Shown piece after piece: positions 36,503 to 44,812 of a stretch of DNA of 57,517 nt (position 1 is the stretch's first letter; every line of letters starts with the position of its first letter). The notes below the pieces were generated by a model. That model did no database searches. It saw nothing but the letters and a program-made list of their open reading frames with translations, and had not been told where the DNA came from. The stretch covers positions 1 through 57,517 of the forward strand of contig JANYHV010000085.1 of the NCBI GenBank assembly GCA_025362195.1, in the 5' to 3' direction. The position numbers and the translations under genes were made by a program. The stretch is from Fimbriiglobus sp. (GTDB lineage Bacteria > Planctomycetota > Planctomycetia > Gemmatales > Gemmataceae).

Positions 36503-37635
36503 CGGCGCGCGACCACCTGACCCGCTGGCGACTCGTGCTGGGGGCCGACGCCGAACAGGGTTTGGGCCAGGGCCTCGGCGGCAACGCCGCGCGGCAAGAC
36601 GCCGCTCTGGAGTACCTGTACGGCCGCGAGTACGGCCAGGGCCGCAACGTCCGTGGCCGGGGGACGCCGGGGTCGCCCGGTAGTAGCGACGACTCGGTGC
36701 TGAGCGTGCCGGAATGGATCAACGACGTTCATGAACTCTTCCCGCAGCGCACCATCGAGCGCCTCGAAAGGGACGCCCTGGAGCGCTACAGCATCACCGA
36801 ACTCGTCACCAACGCCGACCTCCTGAGCCACGCGCAGCCCAGCCCGACACTGTTGAAAGCGGTGTTACAGACGAAGCACCTGATGAACCAGGAGGTGTTG
36901 GCGGTCGCGCGGCAACTGGTGCGGCGGGTCATCGAACAGTTGCTCGAAAAGCTCGCCCGGCCGGTCCGCTCGGTGTTCCTCGGGGCGGCCAACCGGCAGC
37001 GGCGGTCGTTCCAGAAGGTTGCCAAGAACTTCGACGCGCGGGCCACCATCCGCGCCAACCTCCGGCACTTCGATGTCGAGAAGCGGCAACTCAGCATCCG
37101 CACGCCGCACTTCCTGAGCCGCGTCCGCCGGCAGTGCGACCGCTGGCAAGTGATCATCGTCGTGGACCAGTCGGGCAGCATGGTCGATAGCGTCATCCAC
37201 GCGGCCGTCACGGCGTCGATCTTCTTCGGCATCCGCACGCTCAAGTCGCACCTGATCGCCTTCGACACCAACGTCATCGACTTGACGAGCGACTGCCACG
37301 ACCCCGTCGAGACGCTGATGAAGGTGCAACTCGGCGGCGGCACGGACATCGCCGCCGCAATGAGTTACGCCGCGACGCTGGTCGAGAACCCGCGCCGCAC
37401 CATCGTCGTCCTCATCACCGACTTCTTCGAGGGCGGAAGCGAGTCCCGCCTGATGTCCACGACGCGGCAACTCGTCGAGAGCGGCGTGAGCGTGCTCGGC
37501 CTGGCCGCCCTCGACTCCCGCGCCGACCCGCAGTACGACCGCCGCCTGGCGCAACTCCTCGCCAACCTGGGCATGCACGTCGGCGCGATGACCCCGGGCG
37601 AACTCGCCGAGTGGGTGGCGTCAAAGGTGAAGTGA
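36499..37635 (+). CDS. VWA-domain protein with intact MIDAS, partner of DUF5682
   Basis: 378 residues from the ATG overlapping the DUF5682 stop. The N-terminal half is helical with a Gly-rich loop (GQGRNVRGRGTPGSPGSS). The VWA domain starts near residue 215: VIIVVDQSGSMVDS gives the DxSxS motif (Asp223, Ser225, Ser227), QLGGGTDIAAA supplies the Thr and VVLITDFFEGG the Asp, so the metal-ion-dependent adhesion site is complete. In MoxR-associated systems such VWA proteins recruit substrates or deliver metal under control of the ATPase. The cognate ATPase is not in this window. The longer open frame (from 35878) overlaps DUF5682 and is rejected. Confidence 0.9.
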   Translation: MTARDHLTRWRLVLGADAEQGLGQGLGGNAARQDAALEYLYGREYGQGRNVRGRGTPGSPGSSDDSVLSVPEWINDVHELFPQRTIERLERDALERYSITELVTNADLLSHAQPSPTLLKAVLQTKHLMNQEVLAVARQLVRRVIEQLLEKLARPVRSVFLGAANRQRRSFQKVAKNFDARATIRANLRHFDVEKRQLSIRTPHFLSRVRRQCDRWQVIIVVDQSGSMVDSVIHAAVTASIFFGIRTLKSHLIAFDTNVIDLTSDCHDPVETLMKVQLGGGTDIAAAMSYAATLVENPRRTIVVLITDFFEGGSESRLMSTTRQLVESGVSVLGLAALDSRADPQYDRRLAQLLANLGMHVGAMTPGELAEWVASKVK

Positions 37636-37649
37636 TGCTGTACCGGGAC

Positions 37650-38810
37650 TCACTCCGGCGGGTCGGCGGTCTTGAGCTTCGTGCCGGTGCGGATGTCGGG
37701 GGTCTCGCCGGGGGAGCGCTCGGGCGGGGTCGCGTCCCAGTCGCCGTCGAACCCGACGCGGACGCCCTCGACGTACAGGCGGTGCATTTCTTTCGGGTGG
37801 AACTGGATGCCGTTGTCGTGGGCGAGGAAGTCCTGCCGCAGAGCACTGACGTGGAAGTTGACCCCGTGCAGTTGGGCCATGTGGTACAGGTTGGCCACGT
37901 CCCGGCGGATCTGCGAGTGGATCACGGCCCCGCCGCTGGCCCCCAGCACCTTCAGCACGCGCGGCTGGACTTTCGCCTCGGACGGGTAGAACTTGCCGGC
38001 GATGATGACGTACAGGTTGGCCGCGCCGGCCTCGGCGTCGGCCGCCTCCTCGAAGACGCCCGGCGGGACGAACACGGGGCCGTTGACCCCGCCGTCGACG
38101 TGCAACTCGCGCTTCGACTCGCCGTTCACCTCGACGGCCAAACTCACCGGCGGGAAGACCCCGGGGATCGAGCACGACGCCAGGATCACGTCGCGGATGA
38201 GCGTCCGGCTCGCGTCGGTGTTGCGGGCGGCGATCGCGCCCAGGTCCCAGACGACCGACCGGCGGGTTTCGAGGTTCATCGTGGCGACGTACAGCCGCCG
38301 GCCCTTGGCGTGCTCCTTGGCGATCTCGCCGAAGACTTCCGCCGTCAGGTTCGTCTCGATCATCGCGCGCAACGGGGTGCCGAGGGCGACCGAGTCGCGG
38401 AACGGGATGGTCGCCCAGACCCGGACGCGGAGCACGTCGGCCTGGCCGATCTCGGTGTAGAAGCGGCGCAAGTTGTCGTCGTGCTTGGGGCCGAGGAACG
38501 CGAGCGGAGCGATCAGTGCGCCGGTGCTGATGCCGGTGACCACGTCGAAGTCCGGCCGCTTGTTCGACCGCGTCCAGCCGTTCAGGATGCCGGCCGTGTA
38601 CGCCCCGTACGAGCCACCGCCGGACAGGGCGAGGACGTTCAGCGGCTTGCGCGGCGGAGTAGCGACTTCGAGGGACACCGCCGGGGCCGGCTTCTTGACC
38701 GGGCCGTCGGCGATGACGTGCTTCGTCAGGCGGCGCGGCAGCAGCCACGTCGGCGTGCAGCCGCACGCGGCGATGAAAACGACGACGAGGGCGGCGGAAC
38801 TTCTCCTCAT
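37650..38810 (-). CDS. Patatin-like phospholipase, predicted lipoprotein
   Basis: 386 residues. The N-terminus is a lipoprotein signal (ALVVVFIAACG, lipobox Cys16). The patatin domain has the oxyanion motif LALSGGGSYGAYTAGIL (61-77), the nucleophile elbow GISTG with Ser95 and the catalytic Asp in HVDGGVNGPVFVP. It is expected to be an acyl hydrolase acting on membrane lipids from the periplasmic side. The start is almost leaderless relative to the promoter predicted at 38818-38847. It is convergent with the VWA gene, 14 nt apart. Confidence 0.9.
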   Translation of the reverse strand: MRRSSAALVVVFIAACGCTPTWLLPRRLTKHVIADGPVKKPAPAVSLEVATPPRKPLNVLALSGGGSYGAYTAGILNGWTRSNKRPDFDVVTGISTGALIAPLAFLGPKHDDNLRRFYTEIGQADVLRVRVWATIPFRDSVALGTPLRAMIETNLTAEVFGEIAKEHAKGRRLYVATMNLETRRSVVWDLGAIAARNTDASRTLIRDVILASCSIPGVFPPVSLAVEVNGESKRELHVDGGVNGPVFVPPGVFEEAADAEAGAANLYVIIAGKFYPSEAKVQPRVLKVLGASGGAVIHSQIRRDVANLYHMAQLHGVNFHVSALRQDFLAHDNGIQFHPKEMHRLYVEGVRVGFDGDWDATPPERSPGETPDIRTGTKLKTADPPE

Positions 38811-38817
38811 GCCCCGA

Positions 38818-38847
38818 GCAATACCCGCGGAGTCGGCCCACCGTCAA
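38818..38847 (-). promoter_or_regulatory. Candidate promoter of the patatin gene
   Basis: On the minus strand TTGACG (38847-38842) and TATTGC (38823-38818) are 18 bp apart, predicting a start near 38811, directly before the ATG at 38810. That would make a leaderless or one-base-leader transcript. The -35 matches 5 of 6 bases; the -10 matches weakly. Confidence 0.4.
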
Positions 38848-38854
38848 GCCAATT

Positions 38855-38883
38855 TTGACGGCACGCGGAAGTTCGCCTATCCG
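38855..38883 (+). promoter_or_regulatory. Candidate promoter of the large membrane protein
   Basis: TTGACG (38855-38860) and TATCCG (38878-38883) are 17 bp apart, predicting a start near 38890 and an approximately 58-nt leader to the ATG at 38948. It lies back to back with the patatin promoter. The -10 is weak; a TATGTT at 38901-38906 is an alternative. Confidence 0.35.
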
Positions 38884-38947
38884 TGCCGAAATCGACCGGG
38901 TATGTTCGCCCGACTGCCGGCGAGAACCCTTTCCCCGTTGGAGCCGC

Positions 38948-41134
38948 ATGACGCTCGCCACTCTCGCCCGCGTGCTGCCGTACTTGGCGGGGCCGGCGGT
39001 CAGCTTCTCCGCGGTCGGCCACTTCTGGCCGCTCCTGGAAGTCCGGTTGACGCGGCAACTCTGGTACGTTGCCGTTCTCGTCGGCGCGGTCGCGCTCGCC
39101 CGGCCAGTGGCGTGGCTCGTGTGGGCCGTCGGGCGGGGCTGGGCGGTCGAGTCGCGCGGGGGCCGGCGGCAGGCCGTCGCCGCCTGCGTTGGGTTCGCGG
39201 CGCTCCTCGCCTGCGGCATCGGCCAGCGTGTCGGCGACAACATGTGGCTGCAAACCCCGTCGGCCCGGGCGGTGCTATCGCCGGCGCTGTGGGCGTCCGA
39301 TGTTGCGGCGTTAACGCTGGTCCTCGGCGGGCTGCTCGTCGTCGCTTACCCGCCCCGACCTGCGACCCCTGCGTTCGACCGAGTGCCGCTCACACGCGGC
39401 CAGGTGGGGCTTGTTGGCGTCGCCGCGTTGACCCTGGCGTGGATTGCGGTCGCGGTCTGGCACTTCGTGGCCCACGAGCGGACGGCGCACTACTGGGACT
39501 ACGCCGGGTACTGGCTCACCTGCTCGGCCTACGCCGAGACCCTCGCCCGGTCACCGGCGGCCGCGTGGTGGCAACTCTTCGACTCCTTCGGCGCGAGCGA
39601 CTACACGCTCCTCCCCGCACTGCCGCCGAGCCTCGTCATGGCCGTCGCGGGCGACGGCCGGCTGGCTTATGAACTCGCCGTCGGCACCCTGTACGGCGGG
39701 GCGGTGGCGCTGGCCGCGGTCCTGGCGGTCGCCTCGGTCGCGCGGCGGTTCGGCCTCGTCGTCGGGCCGGTGGCCGCCGCGGGGGTCGCCGGCCTGGCCG
39801 TCACCTGCCCGGTGATTTGGGACCCGACCTTTCGCGGCTACCTCGACCTACGCGGCGTCGCCTTGGCGCTCGCGGTTTTGGCCGTCTACCTGTCGCGGCC
39901 GGCGGACCAATTGCGCTGGCAACACGTCCTCGCGGTCGGGGCCGTGTTGGCCGCGCTGATGTTGTTCCGCCGCTGGTACAGTTTCTGGGTCGTCGCGTTC
40001 CTCGTGGTCGCGCTGGCCGAGGCAACACTTGTGACCGTCGGCCGGTCGCGCGCCGCCGGGCGATTCGCCTTCCGGCTCGGCGACTGGCGGGCGGGCGTCG
40101 TCGCGGCCGGGATCGCCTTCGTCCTGTTCGCGGCGTTCGCCTGGCCGACTCTGCGGCGGGTCGCCGCGACCGATTACGCCGACCTCTACGCCGGGTACCG
40201 CAGCCCCGCCGACATCTGGGAGCGACTCGACAGCCTGATGCGCGAGATCGGTTACGGTTACGCGGTCGCCTACGTCGTCGCGGCCGCGGTCGTCGTCGCC
40301 CGCCCCGGCGGCCGGCGCGCCGGGCTGTTCGCCACGGCAATGCTCCCGGTCGTTCTCGCCCACTTTTACCGCGTTCAAGACATGGGACCGCACCACCGGC
40401 TCTTGCTGGCTCCGTCGTACCTCCTGGTCGGCGGACTGGCTCTCGTCCACTTACTCCGGGCACCCCGCGCGGTCCGGGTGGTCGGCCTCGGCGTCGTCGG
40501 CGCGCTCGCGGTGACGGGGTTCGCGTTGAACTTCCTGCCCGATCTCGGCCCGACGAGGGCGGGGTTGGAGCCGTGGGTGACCCGGCAGACAACCTACCCC
40601 GAAGTCCGCGACGACATCGGCGAGTTGCTGGCCCTGGCCGACGACGCCGAGAGGGCGTGCGCGGAACGCGACGCGACCTTCGTCGTCCTCGCCAGTTCCG
40701 TCACGTTGAACCAAACGCACGTCGTCACGGTCCGCCAGTCCCTGGGGCTGCCACGGCCCGCAGTGTCCCGGCAACTGATCCTGTCGGAAGTGGACAAAGT
40801 CTCCGGCTTCCCGGACACCTTTTTCGACTGCGCGGTGGTCGTCGCCGCCGACCCGCCGCAACTCCACCTGCGGGCCAAAGAGCAGGTCATCGTGCAGACA
40901 TTGGCCCGACAGGTCTGGGCCGGGGAAGGGCTGGGGGCCGCGTTCGAGCGGTTGCCGCAGGTCTACGTTTTGAAGGACGGCGTCCGCGCACAAATCTTCG
41001 TCCGGCGGCGGGCGTTCACCGCGCGCGAAGTGGACGACTTCTGCCGGGTGCTGCGCGACGCCCACCCGGCGAAGCCGATCGTCTCGACGCCCCGCCGGCC
41101 GATCCTCGACGCGGGCAACGGCCCGAACGGCTGA
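38948..41134 (+). CDS. Large polytopic membrane protein (GT-C-like)
   Basis: 728 residues from the ATG at 38948, with about twelve hydrophobic spans (LWYVAVLVGAVALARPVAWLV region, ALAAVLAVASVARRF, VVAAGIAFVLFAAFAW). The first large loop (ERTAHYWDYAGYWLTCSAYA) is acidic and aromatic, as in GT-C glycosyltransferases. A soluble C-terminal domain of about 180 residues (TRQTTYPEVRDDIGELLALA...) follows. No named family recognised. Envelope glycan synthesis is a guess shared with the GT39-like gene at 29589. It is divergent from the patatin gene. Confidence 0.7.
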   Translation: MTLATLARVLPYLAGPAVSFSAVGHFWPLLEVRLTRQLWYVAVLVGAVALARPVAWLVWAVGRGWAVESRGGRRQAVAACVGFAALLACGIGQRVGDNMWLQTPSARAVLSPALWASDVAALTLVLGGLLVVAYPPRPATPAFDRVPLTRGQVGLVGVAALTLAWIAVAVWHFVAHERTAHYWDYAGYWLTCSAYAETLARSPAAAWWQLFDSFGASDYTLLPALPPSLVMAVAGDGRLAYELAVGTLYGGAVALAAVLAVASVARRFGLVVGPVAAAGVAGLAVTCPVIWDPTFRGYLDLRGVALALAVLAVYLSRPADQLRWQHVLAVGAVLAALMLFRRWYSFWVVAFLVVALAEATLVTVGRSRAAGRFAFRLGDWRAGVVAAGIAFVLFAAFAWPTLRRVAATDYADLYAGYRSPADIWERLDSLMREIGYGYAVAYVVAAAVVVARPGGRRAGLFATAMLPVVLAHFYRVQDMGPHHRLLLAPSYLLVGGLALVHLLRAPRAVRVVGLGVVGALAVTGFALNFLPDLGPTRAGLEPWVTRQTTYPEVRDDIGELLALADDAERACAERDATFVVLASSVTLNQTHVVTVRQSLGLPRPAVSRQLILSEVDKVSGFPDTFFDCAVVVAADPPQLHLRAKEQVIVQTLARQVWAGEGLGAAFERLPQVYVLKDGVRAQIFVRRRAFTAREVDDFCRVLRDAHPAKPIVSTPRRPILDAGNGPNG

Positions 41135-41229
41135 CGCCGGGTCCGCGGCTCGGTGCTTGTGCGGCGGCGGTCGGGGGCGTAGTTTAGGGGCAGTCGCGTT
41201 GCCCCCGGGAACCGGTTGAGAGGCTGGCC

Positions 41230-41442
41230 ATGAGCGAAGTGTCTGCCGAAGTGAAGCTGACGCGGATGAAGGAGTTCATGCAACTCCTGCCGCTGACGAT
41301 GGAAGTCGCGGGCCTGGCCGAGTGCCACCCGGACCGCGCGTTCACGGCCGACCAGATGGAGGCCCGGCTCATCTCGATCCGTATGGCGTACAAGGCGTCC
41401 CGCGCCTTCCTGCGCGAAATCGCCGAGACCGGCGGCGGTTAA
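41230..41442 (+). CDS. Small helical protein of unknown function
   Basis: 70 residues: MSEVSAEVKLTRMKEFMQLL, then TMEVAGLAECHPDRAFTADQ, and an amphipathic C-terminal helix (ARLISIRMAYKASRAFLREI). Soluble and probably all-alpha; no family recognised. The leader contains a hairpin (GGGGCA...TGCCCC at about 41185-41204). Its TAA stop shares bases with the stop of the convergent acpS gene. Confidence 0.65.
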   Translation: MSEVSAEVKLTRMKEFMQLLPLTMEVAGLAECHPDRAFTADQMEARLISIRMAYKASRAFLREIAETGGG

Positions 41443-41822
41443 CCCCGGGTTGCGATTACCGTCGCCGTGGCGAAACTCCGGCAGTGCGCCGTCGTCACGT
41501 GCCAGCCCGTCACGCGGAGGGTTGCCGCGGCCGCTCCGACGCCGCCGGAAACCTGCAGCCTCGGCGGTCCGGTCCCGTTCGCTTGGACGGCCACGTCGGC
41601 CCAGGATATGCCGCGGTGCCAGCTCAGCCCCAGGCTCCGCAGGGTCGCCTCCTTGGCCGCCCAGACGGCCGCGTAGTGCTCCGCGGCGTGGACACGGTCG
41701 CCGCACGCGGCCCGCTCGTCGGCCGTGAAGACGCGGGCCAGGAAGGCGTCGGCGTGCCGTTCGAGCAGGTGCCGGACCCGCGCGACTTCGAGGATTTGCG
41801 ACCCCACGCCGACGATCTCCAT
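41439..41822 (-). CDS. acpS: Holo-[acyl-carrier-protein] synthase, variant metal ligand
   Basis: 127 residues, the normal AcpS size. IVGVGSQILEVARVRHLLER corresponds to the family's GxDIxExxRI, RVFTADERAAC to the second conserved block, and EHYAAVWAAKEATLRSLG to the WAAKEA motif with Glu58 and Lys57. The terminal HCRSFATATVIA fits too. The enzyme moves 4'-phosphopantetheine from CoA to apo-ACP. The Mg-binding Asp of GTDI is Gln9 here, while Glu58 is kept. Whether this is a lineage variant or a loss is open. Convergent stop overlap with the preceding small gene. Confidence 0.85.
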   Translation of the reverse strand: MEIVGVGSQILEVARVRHLLERHADAFLARVFTADERAACGDRVHAAEHYAAVWAAKEATLRSLGLSWHRGISWADVAVQANGTGPPRLQVSGGVGAAAATLRVTGWHVTTAHCRSFATATVIATRG

Positions 41823-41868
41823 GCCGTGCCCGCCCCCGCCTCGTGTCCCGCCCGCCGCGACCCGTCGC

Positions 41869-41874
41869 TAGAAT
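41869..41874 (+). promoter_or_regulatory. Possible -10 box for the helicase gene
   Basis: TAGAAT, 38 nt upstream of the chosen ATG at 41912, would place transcription start near 41881. No -35 consensus is seen at the right spacing. The same TA-x-x-x-T type box precedes several other genes in this window. Confidence 0.3.
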
Positions 41875-41911
41875 CACTCTATGTGCTCCCACGGGCCGAG
41901 GTCTTGCCGAC

Positions 41912-44146
41912 ATGCCGAGTCCCGAAACAAGTGACCTGCTCGCCGGGCTGACCCCGCCGCAGCGGGACGCCGTGACGCACGTCGACGGGCCGCTCCTGAT
42001 CCTCGCCGGGGCCGGGTCGGGCAAGACCCGCGTCATCACCCGCCGCGTGGCCTACCTGTTGTCGCAGGGCGTGCGGGCGCACAACATCCTGGCGATCACC
42101 TTCACCAACAAGGCCGCCGGCGAGATGCGGCACCGCGTCGAGCAACTCGTTCCCGGGAACAAGGTCTTCGTCAGCACCTTCCACAGCCTCGGGGCGCGGC
42201 TCCTGCGGCAGTACGGCGAGCGGCTGAACATCGACCGCAACTTCACCATCTACGACGTGGACGACCGCAACCGCCTGGTCAAGGCCGCGCTCGGCACGGC
42301 CGGCATCGACGACGTGAAGTTCACGCCGGACCGCCTCGCCGGGGCCATCAGCAAGGCCAAGAACATGCTGCTGACGCCGAAACTCTACGAGGCCACGGCC
42401 AACGATTTCTTCACGCAGACGGTCGCCAAGGTCTACCACCTGTACGAAAAGAAACTGCGGGCCGCCAACGGCATGGACTTCGACGACCTGCTGTACCTGC
42501 CGGCCCTGTTCTTAAAGCTCAATGAAGAACTGCGGCGCGACCTCGACCACCGCTTCAAGTACGTCCTGATCGACGAGTACCAGGACACGAACCAGGCCCA
42601 GTACGAGATCGCCCGGCGGTTGAGCGTGAACGAACCCAACTTGTGCGTCGTCGGCGACCCCGACCAGAGCATCTACAAGTGGCGCGGGTCGGACATCAAG
42701 AACATCCTCGACTTCGAGCGCGACTTCCCGGCCACGAAGGTCATCACGCTAGAGCAGAACTACCGCAGTACGCAGTCGATTTTGCACGCCGCGAGCGTCC
42801 TGATCGACCACAACAAGCAGCGCAAGAAGAAGGCCCTCGTTACGGCCAACCCGCAGGGCGAACCGGTCCGCGTGCTGACCTTCGACAACGGGCTGGAGGA
42901 GGCCGAGGGGGTCGTCGTCCGCATCAAGGAGGCGGTCCAGGCCAAGAAGTTCCGCTACCGCGACCACGCGATTTTCTTGCGCATCAACGCCCTGTCGCGG
43001 ACCCTCGAATCGGCCTTCGTCAAGCACGGCGTGCCGTTCCAAATCGTCAAGGGGCTGGCCTTCTTCGACCGCAAGGAGAACAAGGACATCCTGGCTTACC
43101 TCCGGCTTCTGGTGAACCCGGCCGACACGGTCAGTTTCTTGCGCGTCGTCAACGAGCCGCCGCGCGGGGTCGGCAAGGTCTCCCTCGACCGCCTGGTGAG
43201 TTATGCCGCCGACCTCGACATCACGCTGCTGGCCGCCGCGGGCCAGGTCCACAAGATCGCCGACATTCGCGGCAAGGCGGCCACGGGGGTGCGCGACTTC
43301 CACCGGCTCATCGCCGAGTTGCGGACCCAACCCGACCTGCCCCCGCACGAGATGATCCGGCTCGTGCTCGACAAGTCGAACTACCGCAAGCAACTGCAGG
43401 AATCGACCGACGAGGAGGACGCCGACCGGCTGGCCAACATCGAAGAATTGATCACCGCGTCGAAGCAGTTTTCCGACGAAGATTCGAGCCGCACCCTGAG
43501 CGACTTCCTCGAACAGATCGCACTCGCGTCGGACGTGGACAGTTGGGACGAGGAGTCCGACCGCGTCAGCGTGATGACCTTCCACGCGGCCAAGGGGCTG
43601 GAGTTCCCCGTGGTGTATCTCATGGCCGTCGAGCAGGGGTTGTTGCCGCACGACCGCAGTCTCGGCAAGGACGAGGACATCGAAGAAGAACGCCGGCTCT
43701 GCTTCGTCGGCATGACGCGGGCGATGAAGGAACTCTACCTGTGCCACAGCCGGCTGCGCGAGTTCCGCGGCCAGGCGCTGTACCAGGTGGCCAGCATGTT
43801 CCTCGAAGAGCTGCCGCGCGAGGTCTCCCACGACGACCTCGCGGCGCGGAAGAATCTGCCGCGTGCGGCGTTGGACGAGTGGCGGGGCAAGGTCAACGCG
43901 ACCGCCGCCAGCACCGGCTACGGCACGCAGCCGCGCACCCTGCCGCCGCTCAAGTCGGGCGGGAGTGTCGGCGGCGATTACGAGGCCGGGCAGGTCGTGC
44001 AGCACGCCGAGTACGGTATCGGCCAGGTGACCGACGTGAGCGGCTTTGGGGCCTTGCGGAAGTTGAAAGTCCGCTTCGCCACGGGCGGCGAGAAGACCTT
44101 CGTCGCGGACATGGTCAAGCTCACCGTCGTCCAGCGCAAGGCGTAA
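41912..44146 (+). CDS. pcrA: UvrD/PcrA-type superfamily 1 DNA helicase
   Basis: 744 residues from the ATG at 41912. Helicase motifs in order: Q motif LTPPQRDAV, Walker A AGAGSGKTR (32-40), Ia AITFTNKAAGEMRHR, II IDEYQDTNQAQ, III VGDPDQSIYKWRG, IV LEQNYRST, V VMTFHAAKGLEFPVVY and VI LCFVGMTRAMKELYL. The C-terminus holds the Tudor-like PcrA domain (VVQHAEYGIGQVTDVSGFG). It unwinds DNA 3' to 5' in repair and plasmid replication. An upstream GTG at 41843 adds 23 unlike residues and is not preferred. Confidence 0.95.
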   Translation: MPSPETSDLLAGLTPPQRDAVTHVDGPLLILAGAGSGKTRVITRRVAYLLSQGVRAHNILAITFTNKAAGEMRHRVEQLVPGNKVFVSTFHSLGARLLRQYGERLNIDRNFTIYDVDDRNRLVKAALGTAGIDDVKFTPDRLAGAISKAKNMLLTPKLYEATANDFFTQTVAKVYHLYEKKLRAANGMDFDDLLYLPALFLKLNEELRRDLDHRFKYVLIDEYQDTNQAQYEIARRLSVNEPNLCVVGDPDQSIYKWRGSDIKNILDFERDFPATKVITLEQNYRSTQSILHAASVLIDHNKQRKKKALVTANPQGEPVRVLTFDNGLEEAEGVVVRIKEAVQAKKFRYRDHAIFLRINALSRTLESAFVKHGVPFQIVKGLAFFDRKENKDILAYLRLLVNPADTVSFLRVVNEPPRGVGKVSLDRLVSYAADLDITLLAAAGQVHKIADIRGKAATGVRDFHRLIAELRTQPDLPPHEMIRLVLDKSNYRKQLQESTDEEDADRLANIEELITASKQFSDEDSSRTLSDFLEQIALASDVDSWDEESDRVSVMTFHAAKGLEFPVVYLMAVEQGLLPHDRSLGKDEDIEEERRLCFVGMTRAMKELYLCHSRLREFRGQALYQVASMFLEELPREVSHDDLAARKNLPRAALDEWRGKVNATAASTGYGTQPRTLPPLKSGGSVGGDYEAGQVVQHAEYGIGQVTDVSGFGALRKLKVRFATGGEKTFVADMVKLTVVQRKA

Positions 44147-44224
44147 CTGGCCAAATCCCGCCGGGAGTGAAAACTTCACGAAAGGAGTCAGATTCCTGGC
44201 GGGCAATTGCTTACACTGAGTGCG

Positions 44225-44248
44225 ACCCGCCCAACCGTTGCGGCGGGT
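44225..44248. repeat. Inverted repeat in the yceI leader
   Basis: Arms ACCCGCC (44225-44231) and GGCGGGT (44242-44248) flank CAACCGTTGC, itself nearly palindromic. The site lies 32 nt upstream of the YceI start and shares the string CGCCCAACCG with the 44-bp palindrome at 14680 and with the nagA leader. An operator or RNA hairpin is possible. Confidence 0.6.
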
Positions 44249-44279
44249 TGTCAGCCGTGATGCCTCCTGGAGTCTCCCG

Positions 44280-44810
44280 ATGGTCCGCACGTTCACCGCG
44301 CTCGTCGTCGCCGCACTGGCCGCCGGCACGACCCTGGCCGACAGCTACAAGCTCGACGGCGAAAACACGACGATCACGTTCGTCGGCAGCAAGCCCGACG
44401 GCAAGCACTCCGGCGGCTTCAAGAAGCTCGACGGCAAGGCGGAAGTGACCGACGGGGCGCTCAAGGGGTTCGAGGCCACCATCGAGTGCGACTCGATCCA
44501 CTCCGACGACGAGAAGCTGACCGGGCACCTCAAGTCCCCGGACTTCTTCAACGTCAAAGAGCACGCCAAGGCGACGGTCAAAGTTACCAAGGTCGAGAAG
44601 ACCGACAAGGGCTTCACCCTGTCCGGCGAACTGACGATGTGCGGCAAGACCGGCCCGATCGAACTCCCGGCGTCCGTCGAAATCAAGGACGGCGTGCTCA
44701 GCATTTCCAGCGAGTTCAAGCTCGACCGGACCAAGTGGGGCATGACCTACGGCAAGGGCAAGATCAACGACGAGGTCGCCATGAAGGTCGTCGTCACCGC
44801 GAAGAAGTAG
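44280..44810 (+). CDS. YceI-family exported protein
   Basis: 176 residues from the ATG at 44280; a signal peptide (TFTALVVAALAAGTTLA) directly follows this start. The YceI lipocalin-like pattern is clear: YKLDGENTTITFVGSK, FKKLDGKAEVTDGALKGF, LTGHLKSPDFFNVKEHAKAT and GELTMCGKTGPIELP, and the terminal strand FKLDRTKWGMTYGKGKI. Members are periplasmic isoprenoid/lipid-binding beta-barrels. The gene is closely followed by a membrane protein starting 2 nt after its stop. Confidence 0.92.
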   Translation: MVRTFTALVVAALAAGTTLADSYKLDGENTTITFVGSKPDGKHSGGFKKLDGKAEVTDGALKGFEATIECDSIHSDDEKLTGHLKSPDFFNVKEHAKATVKVTKVEKTDKGFTLSGELTMCGKTGPIELPASVEIKDGVLSISSEFKLDRTKWGMTYGKGKINDEVAMKVVVTAKK

Positions 44811-44812
44811 TC

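Noticed and set aside
41160-41215. tRNA-like fold (GTAGTTTAGGGGCAG, then TTGCCCC)
   Set aside because: Only one short stem forms; no cloverleaf, T-loop or anticodon arm. No tRNA or rRNA was recognised anywhere in the window.
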